In this document: positions 24,549 to 33,975 of the stretch, in pieces | Position numbering within the stretch: the first letter of the stretch is position 1 | How the letters are laid out: each line of letters opens with the position of its first letter | Source of the DNA: Parelaphostrongylus tenuis | Taxonomy: Eukaryota; Nematoda; Chromadorea; Rhabditida; Metastrongylidae | DNA length: 64,000 bases | Assembly (NCBI GenBank): GCA_019055375.1 | Contig: JAHQIW010000960.1 | Coordinates: forward strand, 1 to 64,000 | Direction of reading: 5' to 3' | Position numbers and translations under genes: made by a program | The notes under the pieces: generated by a model | Seen by the model: the letters and a program-made list of their open reading frames with translations, nothing else | Database searches by the model: none | Told to the model about the DNA's origin: nothing

Positions 24549-26118
24549 GAAGGAACATTAAATATTGAGTGGAGACGCCCTGGTTATCCAGAGCCTATAT
24601 AAGCGCTTCCGTTTTCACTGAATTAGAGGCTCTGTTCAGATCGACGGAAGTGAGATAGAGTGGTATTTTGTACTCTTGTAAAACTTCAATGAATCTTGTA
24701 ATTGTGTGGATGTGGTCTATGGCACTAGATCCTTTCGGAACCCTGCTTGTTCGCATAGCTGTCCTACGCCCAGTGTTTTCTGTCAGTCCTGTTTAGGATG
24801 ACTGGAGTGAAGCAGTTTATAGACAACGAACAGCAAACAGATTGGCGATACTTGCCTAGGTCGTGAAGATCCCCCTTTCTGAGCAACAATGCGGTCTTGC
24901 TGGTTTCCATTGAAAGGGGACCTTGCCATTCTGACAGGTAGCGAGTGAAGAGCAGAGCCAGGATTGATGAGGACTGCCGGCAGGTTCTTCAGGAGTTTTG
25001 GTCTAGTCCACCGTCTGGACCGGGGTCACCCTGTTCTTCACCGATGATATAGCATGTCGGAATTTTGCAAGGGAGGACCTGTGGAACGACATATTCATCC
25101 TCTTTCAATTTATATGAGGGTGGGGAGGACATGGCTAGCGAAGAGATTTGAGTAGTTACTCGTGGATGATTTTTTTTCCACTCGCCCTTCTGGATGCTGT
25201 AAACTGTCCCGTTAGAGCATCGGAGTGCAACCATCTTGGTTTTATAACTGCAATGCCTCGCTGGTTCCTGCAAACTGCCCTTCCCAGCTTCTGCAGGTTT
25301 TGCCAATAACTGCTGATCTTCTCTCTTTGAAGTCTTCTTTTATCGCTTCTCTACAGCGTTTCGCATGTTCGGACCTAAAGTTTCGGTTTCCTTGTAGTTC
25401 GTGCGATTCCACGTTTGACATATCACCTTGAATTCTCGACTTTCAGGTGCTTAGGTGAAGATATTCACTGAGCCGGTCGTAATCGCCGCCGATGTTGTCC
25501 GATAACGGCATCTTCCCAGGAGCTGACTAATGGTTTAAATACATCCCAGTTTATGGCGGTTCTGGGATTTTTGTTGTTTGAATTCGGCGGCTTTCTCCTT
25601 TTTCAGGCGAGAAGGAAATGTTGTGCGAAGAAGCAATGGTCTAATCTCGTGTAGAACTTGGAACAACAGCGACATCTGTTAGACAAAACCTTCAATTTAC
25701 TAAGACGTGCCCTATTTCGTTATGGTACTCTCCTTTGGGAGACTCCCACATTTATGGTTAGGAGTGAAGCTTTGGAATTGTGAGTTGCCATGGATCGCTT
25801 GCCGCGTCTGATAAACTCAAGTAGCCTTTCACCCGTCGTTCCATTCTCTTTCGGGGGTCCCAAGGTGACTCTCTTCAGACGTTCTTCTAAATCCAATTTT
25901 CGCATTAAAGTCTTCAACAATGATGCTGAAGAAGGCATGGTCTCCTCTGAAGAATTTTCCGGGGTCCAATATAAAACGCTTCGATTTCCTCTTCGTCATA
26001 ACATGATGTTGGTGCGGAAGCAACGAAGATGGTGAAAACCAGGCATTGAATCACATCGTTTCAAACCGTAGTCGTCTGATACAGGTTGTTAGTTGTTCAA
26101 ATGAATTGATGTTTACGG

Positions 26119-26349
26119 TCAAATTCGATTGACGAGGACGCCAACGACGCCAGCGCCTCCAACACCTCTGTTACCGCAAGCTCCAAGTAGCAGCTTTTGT
26201 CCGGTGTCATAAACAGTATGAAAAGGATGGCGTCTTCTCGTCCCAACCAGGCCAATGGCATCGTACCTTATCCTTCTCACTTGAATCAATAGATCTTCTA
26301 TAGCGGATTCCTGAGCAAGTGTTCTTGCATTGGAGGTGCAGATTGTCAT
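26119..26349 (-). pseudogene. RTE endonuclease N-terminal fragment
   Basis: The frame reads TICTSNARTLAQESAIEDLL, then RYDAIGLVGTRRRHPFHTVY and GVLVNRI. It is the first part of the apurinic-like endonuclease domain of RTE elements. In the family the residue after IGL is normally in a T-E-T-R motif; here it is VGTR, so the catalytic glutamate appears lost. Confidence 0.8.
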
Positions 26350-27118
26350 TTAGTCCGTCTCGATTTTCGCAGCCTAGTTTGACCCTAAGCTTCAGCAACC
26401 TCTCCGTACTCGTCCTACCCAGCGGTGCCGTAGTGGAGGCTCTTTTGGGGTCAGGGGAATGAGGCCCATATTTTTTGGTATTTTCAGCATTTTGATACAC
26501 AACGTAGGCTTGCTAGGTTTTAAATGACGGCTGGGTACTCTCGAGTAGCTTGCCAGTCTCTGCTGAAGGAATATGAAACGCTTATTTGTTGGAGGCGACT
26601 CCAAACTGCCTCCCGTGTACTTCCCAGCCGCTTGATTATAGGCTTTTGTCGATATGACTCGTAAGAAATAGAGTTTCGTTAAGTCGCCGCTGCAGTAGCA
26701 TTAAGCTTATTCCCTGAATTCACCTGCGTCCCTGGAAGCACGCGCGCTTTTGGTTCGCGTTTGTTTCCCTATCCACCACCTAGGACGACCTAGGGACGCT
26801 TCTTGTGGCCTCGATACCAACCCCGGCGGGAAGCCCTCAAAGAGGGAGATTCTCGTCATGATATGGAATTAATAACGGAAAAGTTCTACATTATTCTTTC
26901 TTTTTCCGTCCCCGTCTCAGACTCCGCAATTCCACTAAAGAAAAACCCACCAAGATTCTGTCAAGAATTCTAAAGTTTGAGTTGCGATAGAAAGCATGGA
27001 AGAATTCCGCTCTCCGCAATGAGTCTGACATCTCATCTTGGAAAGGAAAAAATTCCAGTCCAGTGGAGGACATTTCGCACAGTCATCCTCCACAAAAGAG
27101 GTGGCCGAAGGATCTTCT

Positions 27119-27245
27119 TAATCCATTGAATCGATTGTTTCTAAAACCTCGTAGTAAACATTCAAAATCAAGTCCAAAAAAAACTTTTGGACTTGATTTT
27201 GAATGTTTACTACGAGGTTTTAGAAACAGTCGATTTAATGGATTA
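27119..27245. repeat. Near-perfect palindrome, 61-nt arms
   Basis: The arms 27,119-27,179 and 27,185-27,245 are reverse complements at 59 of 61 positions, with a 5-nt loop (AAAAC). As a result, open frames on opposite strands here encode the same peptide. Confidence 0.95.
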
Positions 27246-27370
27246 GTTTTTGGTCTACCAGCCGAAACCATCGATTGATGGTGATGGACCAGTGTATTGT
27301 ACACTATGCCATCACCACATACCACATACGCCTCCCTCCTTGCTACAATGCAGGGCTTAATGTAGGGCGG

Positions 27371-27419
27371 GGGTCACTGACGAGGAGGACGAACCTCCGA
27401 AACACCGGTGTATGGAACT
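27371..27419 (+). ncRNA. Hammerhead ribozyme motif, family A
   Basis: Order: GGGTCA (5' strand of stem I), intact CTGACGA core, perfect stem II GGAGG/CCTCC closed by ACGAA, intact GAAA, palindromic CACCGGTG as stem III, TA (cleavage expected after A), then TGGAACT. All conserved catalytic positions are present. Stem I is short (A-U, C-G, U-G). The very short, self-complementary stem III suggests activity as a dimer, as known for small mobile-element hammerheads. Confidence 0.75.
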
Positions 27420-27462
27420 GGCGTACCAACCTCGTTTTAGGCTAAAAACATGCTTTTTTGGA

Positions 27463-27682
27463 CTTGATCTTCTTAATCATTGTCCGATTTGCTTTTTGAG
27501 TGTACTCTAGAATCCATTCATAATATTGCGCGATGATCATCCTTTTGCGCATAACGATGGTTTTTCATGAGGTAAAGCCAGTTGAACAAGCACGATTCCG
27601 TATGGAATTCTGTTCTTATGAATTCTGGATATTTTACACATTCATTTTATGTTTTGTGATTTATTGAGAGGGATTAAAAGAT
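27463..27682. other. Spacer between transposons
   Basis: AT-rich with no feature recognised. Confidence 0.5.
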
Positions 27683-27967
27683 AGAGCTCTCAGCGTTGAT
27701 CAATCAGGAGGGATGCGTCGTGCATTAGGATTCAATTTTTGATTTCGTTTTGCGGTGATCGAATGCATATTTGGCCTCTGCAATGACTGGCTGGCTCCCA
27801 GCTGTATCAGTCAGTGCGCTTATTCTTCCAGACAAGTCGGGGCCTGTCTGGTACCAATTTACCGACCCGGGAGGTATGGATGGCTTGGTGAGCTCATGAG
27901 CGCGAGATCGAGCTAATGACCTTGTGTGCAACTCAGAACACCTCTAACCACTGCTCCTATTTGAACC
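27683..27967 (-). mobile_element. tRNA-derived SINE, copy 2
   Basis: Same orientation and same body as copy 1 at 23,005-23,312. Shared blocks include the reverse complements of GTTTnnGGTGATnGAATGCA, CCTGTCnGGTACCA and GGATGGCTTGGTGAG. The tRNA-like head is damaged (CACTGCTCC in place of CACTGCGCCAC on the plus strand), so the A box is weakened. Confidence 0.8.
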
Positions 27968-28003
27968 AGCATGTCATGTGCTCTGATAATGGGCTCTTGT
28001 ACA

Positions 28004-28046
28004 GCCCGATACACGTGTTTCGTCCATGCAGTCTCGTCAGTCGGGC
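28004..28046 (-). ncRNA. Hammerhead ribozyme motif, family B (left arm)
   Basis: On the minus strand: GCCCGA (stem I), CTGACGA, GACT-GCAT-GGAC (stem II, one mismatch), GAAA, CACGTG (stem III palindrome), TA, TCGGGC. Stem I is six perfect pairs. All core residues are intact; stem II is weakened. Confidence 0.75.
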
Positions 28047-28313
28047 AGAACTCATCGTCTTTTAGTCTATTTAGCCAATACTCTCTGGGTGCTCGAGCCC
28101 ACACTAAGTTAGCGAAGAACGATTTACACCGAAAATCAAGAAAAAAAATCACCGAATTTACAGTATTGTACACTCGACTGCGCCTTGGCTGGTGTTTTCA
28201 TAATATTATACCTTTATTTCAAGTGTTTTCTAAGACCACGCTCAAATTTCATATTTCTCACAAGTATTATTTGAGCCATCATGTCATGTGGTCATGTAAT
28301 GGGCTTATGTATA

Positions 28314-28356
28314 ACGCGATACACGTGTTTTGACCTTACAGTCTCGTCAGTCAAGG
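28314..28356 (-). ncRNA. Hammerhead motif, family B, decayed
   Basis: CTGACGA and the stem II sequence GACT-GTAA-GGTC are intact, but GAAA has become AAAA and stem I (CTTGA/TCGCG) is largely unpaired. Expected to be inactive. Confidence 0.6.
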
Positions 28357-28525
28357 TATGATAATGTGAATATACCTGCCAAAAACAATTGAGTGTACAC
28401 CTCTGCAAATTCAGTTGATATTTTCACTTGATTTCCGATGTAAATCGTTCGCCTCCGCTACCTCTTAGTGTGGGGCTGAAGTACTACAGAGGATTGGCTA
28501 AAAAAAACTGAAAAACGACGGGTTC

Positions 28526-28568
28526 GCCCGACTGAAGAGACTGTAAGGTCGAAACACGCGTATCGGGC
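28526..28568 (+). ncRNA. Hammerhead ribozyme motif, family B (best copy)
   Basis: Order: GCCCGA, CTGAAGA, GACT-GTAA-GGTC, GAAA, CACGCG, TA, TCGGGC. Stem I is six perfect Watson-Crick pairs. Stem II is four pairs (one G-U) closed by the GTAA tetraloop. Both core strands (CUGANGA and GAAA) match the hammerhead consensus, and self-cleavage would fall after GCGUA. It lies at the inner side of the right arm of the element. Confidence 0.85.
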
Positions 28569-28743
28569 TGTACAAGAGCCCATTACCAGACCACATGACA
28601 TGCTGGCTCAAATAATAATTATGAGAAACATCAAAATTTGAGCGTGGGTCTCAAAAAACACTCGAAATAAAGGAAATTTATTTATTCGTGCAGTATTTTG
28701 TACTGTGAATTACCTGAAAACTTGACGAAACTTTTTGCGCCCT

Positions 28744-28818
28744 ATATATATGTGTGCATATATATATATATATATATATTGGATTAGGTTGATATATATA
28801 TATATATATATATACATA
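28744..28818. repeat. AT dinucleotide microsatellite
   Basis: Two blocks of (TA)n separated by TTGGATTAGGTTGA, between the family B element and an RTE copy. Confidence 0.95.
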
Positions 28819-28829
28819 TATATTCATCA

Positions 28830-30400
28830 CCTGTCACCTGTCGTCCCATTGATCCTTGGCGCGCATGAGTAGTCCAGTGGGCCCTCTTCGCTTTAAGGAT
28901 CGTTGGACATCATACCTTTCTTCTAAACTTTTCGTGAAGAAAGCGGCAGCTCTGGGGTCGGTAGTCTCTCCATAGAGCGTTTGATATTCCGATGAATCCA
29001 TCGTTTTTTAAAGCGTTATTACGTGTCCGCCTCACCTTATTTTTGATAATCCGGCGTATGCAACGGCATTTTTGGCCTTCAGTCGATGACGTTTGCTAAA
29101 ATCTTGGATCCTTTGTCATTTGTAAAATACGGGATACTCCCGCATCGACTATTCGACTGCGCGTTCAATAACGCCAAGTGATCTTTCATCTTGCCTGCGT
29201 AGCAACCAGGTTTCTGCTGCGTACGTTATGACAGGGATAACTAAATAGTCCAAAGGTGGGCGCGGAGTCGGATGTTTTTCGTTTTCTTCACTACGCCCTC
29301 GATGCTCCTAAACGCTATTTCTTCGCCGCACAAGCTGTTCGTTTCCTCCTGCTCAATTCTAAAACTAAGTCGTTCATCATATTTACTTCACGACATAGAC
29401 AGATGTAGGTAATGCACTCGGAGATGGTCGCTTCATTGGGAGTGAATGAGGTGTTCAAAACCCATCCGTTCTTCATGAACATGTTTTCATTAAACATAGT
29501 CGAAGATCAATCTTCCGCAGGCGCTGTCGAATTCGGTCACCCTAATTTCGCCTGGCTGATGCTTGATGTTATGAGGACGATGTGATCAGTGAAGCGAAGA
29601 GGTTGGTAATTATGTGTATATCCATTTCATCGACTATTCTCAATACCTCTCTATGAAACATTTAATTTCCTGCAAAACTGCTTCGAGCCTTACCGAGGTC
29701 GTTATCTGGAGTCAAAGTCAATGAGATGGATTCAAACATATTCACTACCAGCTGCAATCCATTGACTGAAAGAAACAGGATAACAGAATATCATGTGTTA
29801 TCACCATAACGCATCCCTACTACTACTAGAGAGTAGGTGAGAGGCAGGGCCAGTGATGAAGAGCGCGAGACCTCCACAACTTAAATATGTCTTTGGGGCA
29901 TATCCTTGAAGAACGGCCATGCTTTTTTGTTAAACCTTTGTATACCTCACGAAGGATCGATATGCCGAGTAGGGACGCCCTGGCGCCCAAGGTCTCTATG
30001 AGCGCTTCTTTTTCCAATGTATCAAAGTTTTGTTCAAATTGATGAAAGTGAAGGCAGCTCGGTTCTTTTATAATCTTATGAAACTTCAATGAGTCTTCTG
30101 AACGTGTGGATGTGGTCTACAGTGCTAAATCTTTTCCGGAACCTTGCCTGTTCGCATGGCTGTCATTCGTCAAGTGTTTTTGTCAATCCTTTGTAGGTTG
30201 ACTCGGGGTGAAGAGTTCACAGACGGCGGACAACAAGCAGATTGGGCAATAATGCCCATGTCTTGAAGGTCTCCCTTTTGAACAAAGACACGGTCTTTCT
30301 GGTTTTCGATCGCCTGGGAACCGTCATTTTAAAAAGGTATGAGTGAGGAGCCGAGCCAGGGTGCTGAAGAGAACTGTGTTGATTACTAAGGTGTTATTTT
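28830..30400 (-). mobile_element. RTE-type retrotransposon, 5'-truncated copy
   Basis: Minus-strand peptides in RTE order: a reverse transcriptase piece at about 30,089-29,826 (KEALIETLGA, SILREVYKGLTKK; compare EALI...GVPTQYIKVLRELY in RTE elements), then MKNGWVLNTSFTPNEATISE, CREVNMMNDLVLELSRRKRT (29,497-29,315), then DNA matching the C-terminal block of the 23.5-26.9 kb copy down to about 28,840. The copy lacks the endonuclease and is full of frameshifts. Its 5' end stops about where a Penelope-like fragment begins. Confidence 0.8.
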
Positions 30401-30486
30401 CACTACAGTTACTCATTTCAAACCAAAAAAACTTCTCTCGATTGGCTGAAACGAGGTTATTAGACTGCGGTAACAGTGATAACTTC

Positions 30487-30521
30487 ATCCAACGTTCCGG
30501 CTAGTCACCTTCTTCAGAGCC
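30487..30521 (-). ncRNA. Minimal hammerhead ribozyme motif (Penelope type)
   Basis: On the minus strand: GGCT, intact CTGAAGA, stem II GGT-GACTA-GCC, GGAAC (GAAAC expected), GTT as cleavage triplet, GGAT. One core substitution (GAAA to GGAA) probably lowers or abolishes activity. It lies just downstream of the endonuclease reading frame. Confidence 0.55.
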
Positions 30522-31407
30522 TAGATTTATATAGTATGTTACTATTTAAACAATTCTGATGAATTTATGTTTAAATCCTAGGTCAAGACAAAAGCTTAAG
30601 CTAAAAAAAGGCGTGAGCTCTCTTATGATAGTGACGCATTCGCCCTTTCGGTTCATTTTGGAGTTTTCGCGTTTATCCAAATGCTCCAAGATTTTCAGCA
30701 TTGATGCCTTTGGTTTCTGCGCTAAAATCGTGACAGCCACATCGAAATCGTTATTGCTGCGCTTTTGTGCCCCATGTAAACTTCGAAGTTTGTTTTTATC
30801 GATTTTAGATCAACTATTTACATATTATTATATGCTGATAATAGTGGTCTACCTTGTTTTGCCTATAAATTGCTCCACATATGTTCTTACAAGGTATCAA
30901 ACAAATTGTGCCCAATCTCATACAATCCTTCTAATTTCCGGCAGACTACACAGTTTTTGGTATGCACAATCAATAGTAAAGCTTGTTACAGATCTGCTAC
31001 TGGCGCATTGTGGGAGGGGGGAAGTTCAATAATTACCACAGAATTTCCAAGACTGCATCTTTTTTAGACACCTTCTATCGGCGCCACTAATTTCGCTTAA
31101 TAATAAATGGCAGTTTGAAAGGGATCTCATTTAGCTGTGAAGTATTGCTATTTGCGGACTTAGTTCTTTTTGAAATTTTCACAGTGGCTAATGTTTTGCA
31201 GGCATTGGAATGGCTATTTTTCGTGCCAAGTTTGATTAAATCATTGATTGGCTCTTTCCTCTTCTCTTGTGCATACATTTCTATCCATTCGGGTACATGT
31301 TTTTGATAGGCGCTTTTTCTCATGTGTGAAGGATGAAAAGAAAGGAAATGGAGTGAAATGTTTTTGCTACTTGGTGGTTCGGTACATGAATTTTGCATTA
31401 TAGCCAC
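30487..31407 (-). mobile_element. Penelope-like element, 3' part (linker, GIY-YIG endonuclease, hammerhead)
   Basis: The linker at 31,407-31,090 reads HVPEWIEMYAQEKRKEPIND to IPFKLPFIIKRN. The next segment continues AIRRCLKKM. The region to 30,860 carries degraded sequence corresponding to the LVRNRLYDR and C-x-x-C part of the 46-kb copy. Then EEF-like VEQFIGKT (YIGET motif, degraded). The open frame 30,740-30,546 reads AVTILAQKPKASMLKILEHL, GECVTIIRELTPF. A hammerhead motif follows immediately. The reverse transcriptase core is not present. Stops and frame changes show that it is dead. Confidence 0.8.
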
Positions 31408-31739
31408 AATCTAGAAGCTTCAGTTGGATGTTTGAACAATGGAAGCCAACCCCCTGCTTGGATTGCCTCGTGTAAATCAATATATACTCTGACTGTCAAT
31501 TCAGATTTCGACATTTGCCCATTTCACTTTGTGTGGAACAGACAATGAAATAGTTGTCTATATGTCGACAGTAGAGCAATGCGAAGTGAACAAGAATAGG
31601 AGCTTCAACCTTATACATAAAGCCGGTGGCAAGGGTAAGCGCAACGGATGACCTTTTCTAACCCCTGAGTTGGTGAACTAATTCCCGACCACCAAAATAC
31701 TGAGGCAAATAAGACATTAGATCTGTTCATTAATATTTG
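31408..31739. other. Spacer; no gene recognised
   Basis: No similarity to the other features and no open frame of note. Confidence 0.4.
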
Positions 31740-32110
31740 AGTCAACATGCCATGTGGTCTTGGTATTTAGCTCTTATACATCCCGATACACGTGTTTTCG
31801 ACCTTGCAGTCTCGTCAGTCGGGCAAAACTGTCGTCTTTCAGGCTTTTATGAGCTAATATTGTCGGAAGCCTGCTCTCCGCACAAATGAGCATCAAAGAC
31901 GAACAATTTACAATGCATGTCAACAAGTGTATCGAGCTGTGCAAGAGTCCATTACCAGACCACGTGACATGTTGCTACACATAATAACGAAAAGATCTGC
32001 TAAAATTTGAGCGTTGGTCTTGATAAAGCATCGAAATAAAGGGCATAATATAATAAAAATACCAGCCATAGAGCAATCGAGTATAAAACACTGTAAATTC
32101 GGTGATATTT
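31740..32110. mobile_element. Inverted-repeat element, family B, copy 2
   Basis: The left arm (31,741-31,850) carries CATGTGGTCTTGGTATTTAG and the hammerhead. The right arm (31,920-32,110) carries GAGTCCATTACCAGACCACG, TGACATG and the ATTTGAGCGTTGGTCTTGAT end. The right-arm hammerhead core has been lost; only CAAGTGTATCGAGCTGTGCA remains. Confidence 0.7.
31781..31824 (-). ncRNA. Hammerhead ribozyme motif, family B
   Basis: On the minus strand: GCCCGA, CTGACGA, GACT-GCAA-GGTC, GAAAA (one extra A), CACGTG, TA, TCGGGA. Stem I has five perfect pairs. Stem II has four pairs with a GNRA loop. The added A next to stem III is the only departure from consensus. Confidence 0.75.
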
Positions 32111-33647
32111 TCACTTGACAGTTCTTTTTTCGAATACATACGATTATCGAACATGGGTCGACTGTGTCGAAGTGGTTTTCCGCTTGCCGTCCGGCGCGTT
32201 CCGATTAGATGATTGACGTTATCGGATATGTGTCAACTGTGTCGGATGCCAGCCGGCGCATCGATTGTAGGTTGACTTAGTCGACAAAATGGCTTGCAGT
32301 GCAAAGTTATTTGATGCGCTTGTATTAATTAAGGGAGCAATCCGAAAGCCTTCATTACGTGAAAGTTGGTTTGATGCGCGCGCAACGTGGGTGATCTAGA
32401 AACATATAAGTACTGGCAGTTAGGTTGTTATAAATTTGAGCATCCTGAATGAAGATTTATCATGAGAAGTCATCGGACCGGACAAATTGGATTATAGTTT
32501 TTTGAGTCAAGAGATAACTAAAATTTCCAAACCCACTGCCTTTGCCGTGCTCACCCACTCTTTGTAAATTTCGGTATTGTTGTTTATATTCCTTCTCTCA
32601 GGTTGGCCGATAGAGGGAAACATCCTAAGATGTTTCTCAGCTATTTCGACATCCAACTGATTAGGAATTACTACAAATTCTCACCTTTATCACAAGCGGA
32701 TAGGCGGATAGACTTTGATCTTATGAGCTCCCTGATGATGTGTGAACGCTGTTTTTGTGTGTGTGTTAGGTTGGAGCTGATCTTCTGTATCGAATGTGAT
32801 TATTTGTAGAACTGCACTAGAAAATATGCGAAAAACGGGTCGATTTTGCTATTTAACCAAAGGTTTTCCTACTCTGAAAAAAGGTTGCAGGAAGGGATTG
32901 AAGTAGTGCCCTTTTGCTCTTCGCTACCTAGCTCTCTGATGTAGCCTTGTGGCGCAGTTGATTTCGAAGTTCTAGTAGAAGGCATACTATTTTGGGACTC
33001 GGATCCAATTCTAATAAGATCCAGCATTATCTGGAAGCGTTACGCCACCCAACACAGTGATCTTTGATAACCTCTAGCGCGCCGTAATTTTCAGATTCAT
33101 ACATGTTATCGCAAAATCGGCTATACTACGTTTTGATCTTATTTGTAGGCTTCTGAGATCGCCAAACTTCTTTTTCGAATTATTTTGATATTGCGCCGAT
33201 ATCGTTGCAAATAGCTAGTGATTCGTTTACTATTCTCCTCCAAAGGCGTTTCTTCAGATACCAGCACAATGATGTTCGCTGGCACACATTTCTTTATGTG
33301 AAAGAACATTTTGCTCTGTACTCATCGCAGAGAGACGCGAAGTAGTGTGTTCAGATGCTCAGTATTTTTGGACAGTACTTTGCTAAGCCGCATACGTGTA
33401 GTTCCTTAAAATTCATAGAATTAAGGGAAGAAGTTTATATTTTAAGCAGCGTGGAAAAAGTAGATTTTTTGTCGCATTGAGATAATTTCTGCTTAGTGAT
33501 AATACACCCTTAACAAGTCAAGAAAATCCTGCTGGTACAAACTGCATAATTCAAAAGTCCAACTTCCGTAAACTCGGCAATAACAACTGATAAGTGGAAA
33601 TCGAAAGAATTCATCTGATGTGGTAGAGTTGCTGCAGTAATAAATTT
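32111..33647. other. No gene recognised
   Basis: A 68-codon plus-strand open frame (32,603-32,809) has no recognised domain. No repeat of the classes described elsewhere was found. Confidence 0.4.
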
Positions 33648-33975
33648 GGCCGTCAGTCAATCAAATACCTTCTTCAGAGCTTGAACATATGTTACATTAT
33701 CCTATTTTAATGATTCGCAGGATTTTTTATATACCGCTCAGGTAGGATCAAAGATTGAACGAAGGAACGGCGCTAGGTTTCGTGTGTGATGGTGAACGCC
33801 ATCCGCCCTTGTCTGTTGCTGTGCTTTCAGAGTTTTGGTGGCGTTCATCCATAATGGCCTCAAGGAGTTTTTGAAACGTTGATGTTTTGTGTTAGTGCCA
33901 ACTAGGGATCGTGACAATCACGTCGAAATTTGCTATTGCTGTGTGTTTTTTGTGCCCTTATGTAAGACCTAGAGA
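33648..33975 (-). mobile_element. Penelope-like element 3' fragment, strongly decayed
   Basis: The minus strand at about 33,940-33,800 reads FDVIVTIPSW, then KTSTFQKLLEAIMDE, corresponding to FDVAVTILAQ...KASMLKILEHL of the 30.5-kb copy. The end of the fragment (33,648-33,682) has GCT, CTGAAGA and a scrambled remainder of the hammerhead (CTGACGGCC in place of GAAACGTCAGCC). Confidence 0.6.

Larger units (their letters stand above)
23500..26880 (-). mobile_element. RTE-type non-LTR retrotransposon, near full-length but inactive
   Basis: On the minus strand, from high to low coordinates, the element shows a 5' segment (GCENRDGLNDNL at about 26,390-26,340); the endonuclease start TICTSNARTLAQESAIEDL (26,349-26,119, followed by the GGAGVVGVLVN stretch); the DFNAKIGFRRT endonuclease motif (25,829-26,023); the linker with KTKMVALR and GPDGGLDQN (25,306-24,989; TAPGPD-type motif altered); reverse transcriptase with QGETISPKLF and FVDD (24,548-24,258); and the C-terminal domain RRKRAAWGTFKCIEDVVKRT to RWAGHLMRFND, RPPTWWSDFF (24,137-23,691). 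About 3.4 kb is a normal RTE size. Several frameshifts separate these blocks, so it cannot encode a full protein. Confidence 0.9.
27063..27462. mobile_element. Inverted-repeat element, family A, partial copy with palindrome
   Basis: It shares CCATCACCACATAnnCC, GCCTCCCTCCTTGCTACAAT and the hammerhead-bearing end with the element at 39,785-40,325. The left part holds a nearly perfect hairpin (27,119-27,179 with 27,185-27,245). No coding capacity is present. It is probably a non-autonomous foldback-like element. Confidence 0.7.
27968..28660. mobile_element. Inverted-repeat element, family B, copy 1
   Basis: The left arm (27,968-28,180) begins with CATGTCATGTG and GGGCTCTTGTACAGCCCGAT. The right arm (28,425-28,640) is its reverse complement, ending GAGCCCATTACCAGACCACA and TGACATGCTGGCTCAAATAA. 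A third, partial arm (28,255-28,360) lies between them. Each arm carries a hammerhead motif reading toward the outside of the element. There is no coding capacity. Related copies: 31,740-32,110 and 40,575-41,080. Confidence 0.8.

Noticed and set aside
27063..27325. Two open frames on opposite strands encoding the same proline/serine/lysine-rich peptide
   Set aside because: The identity follows from the 61-nt palindrome, not from duplicated genes.
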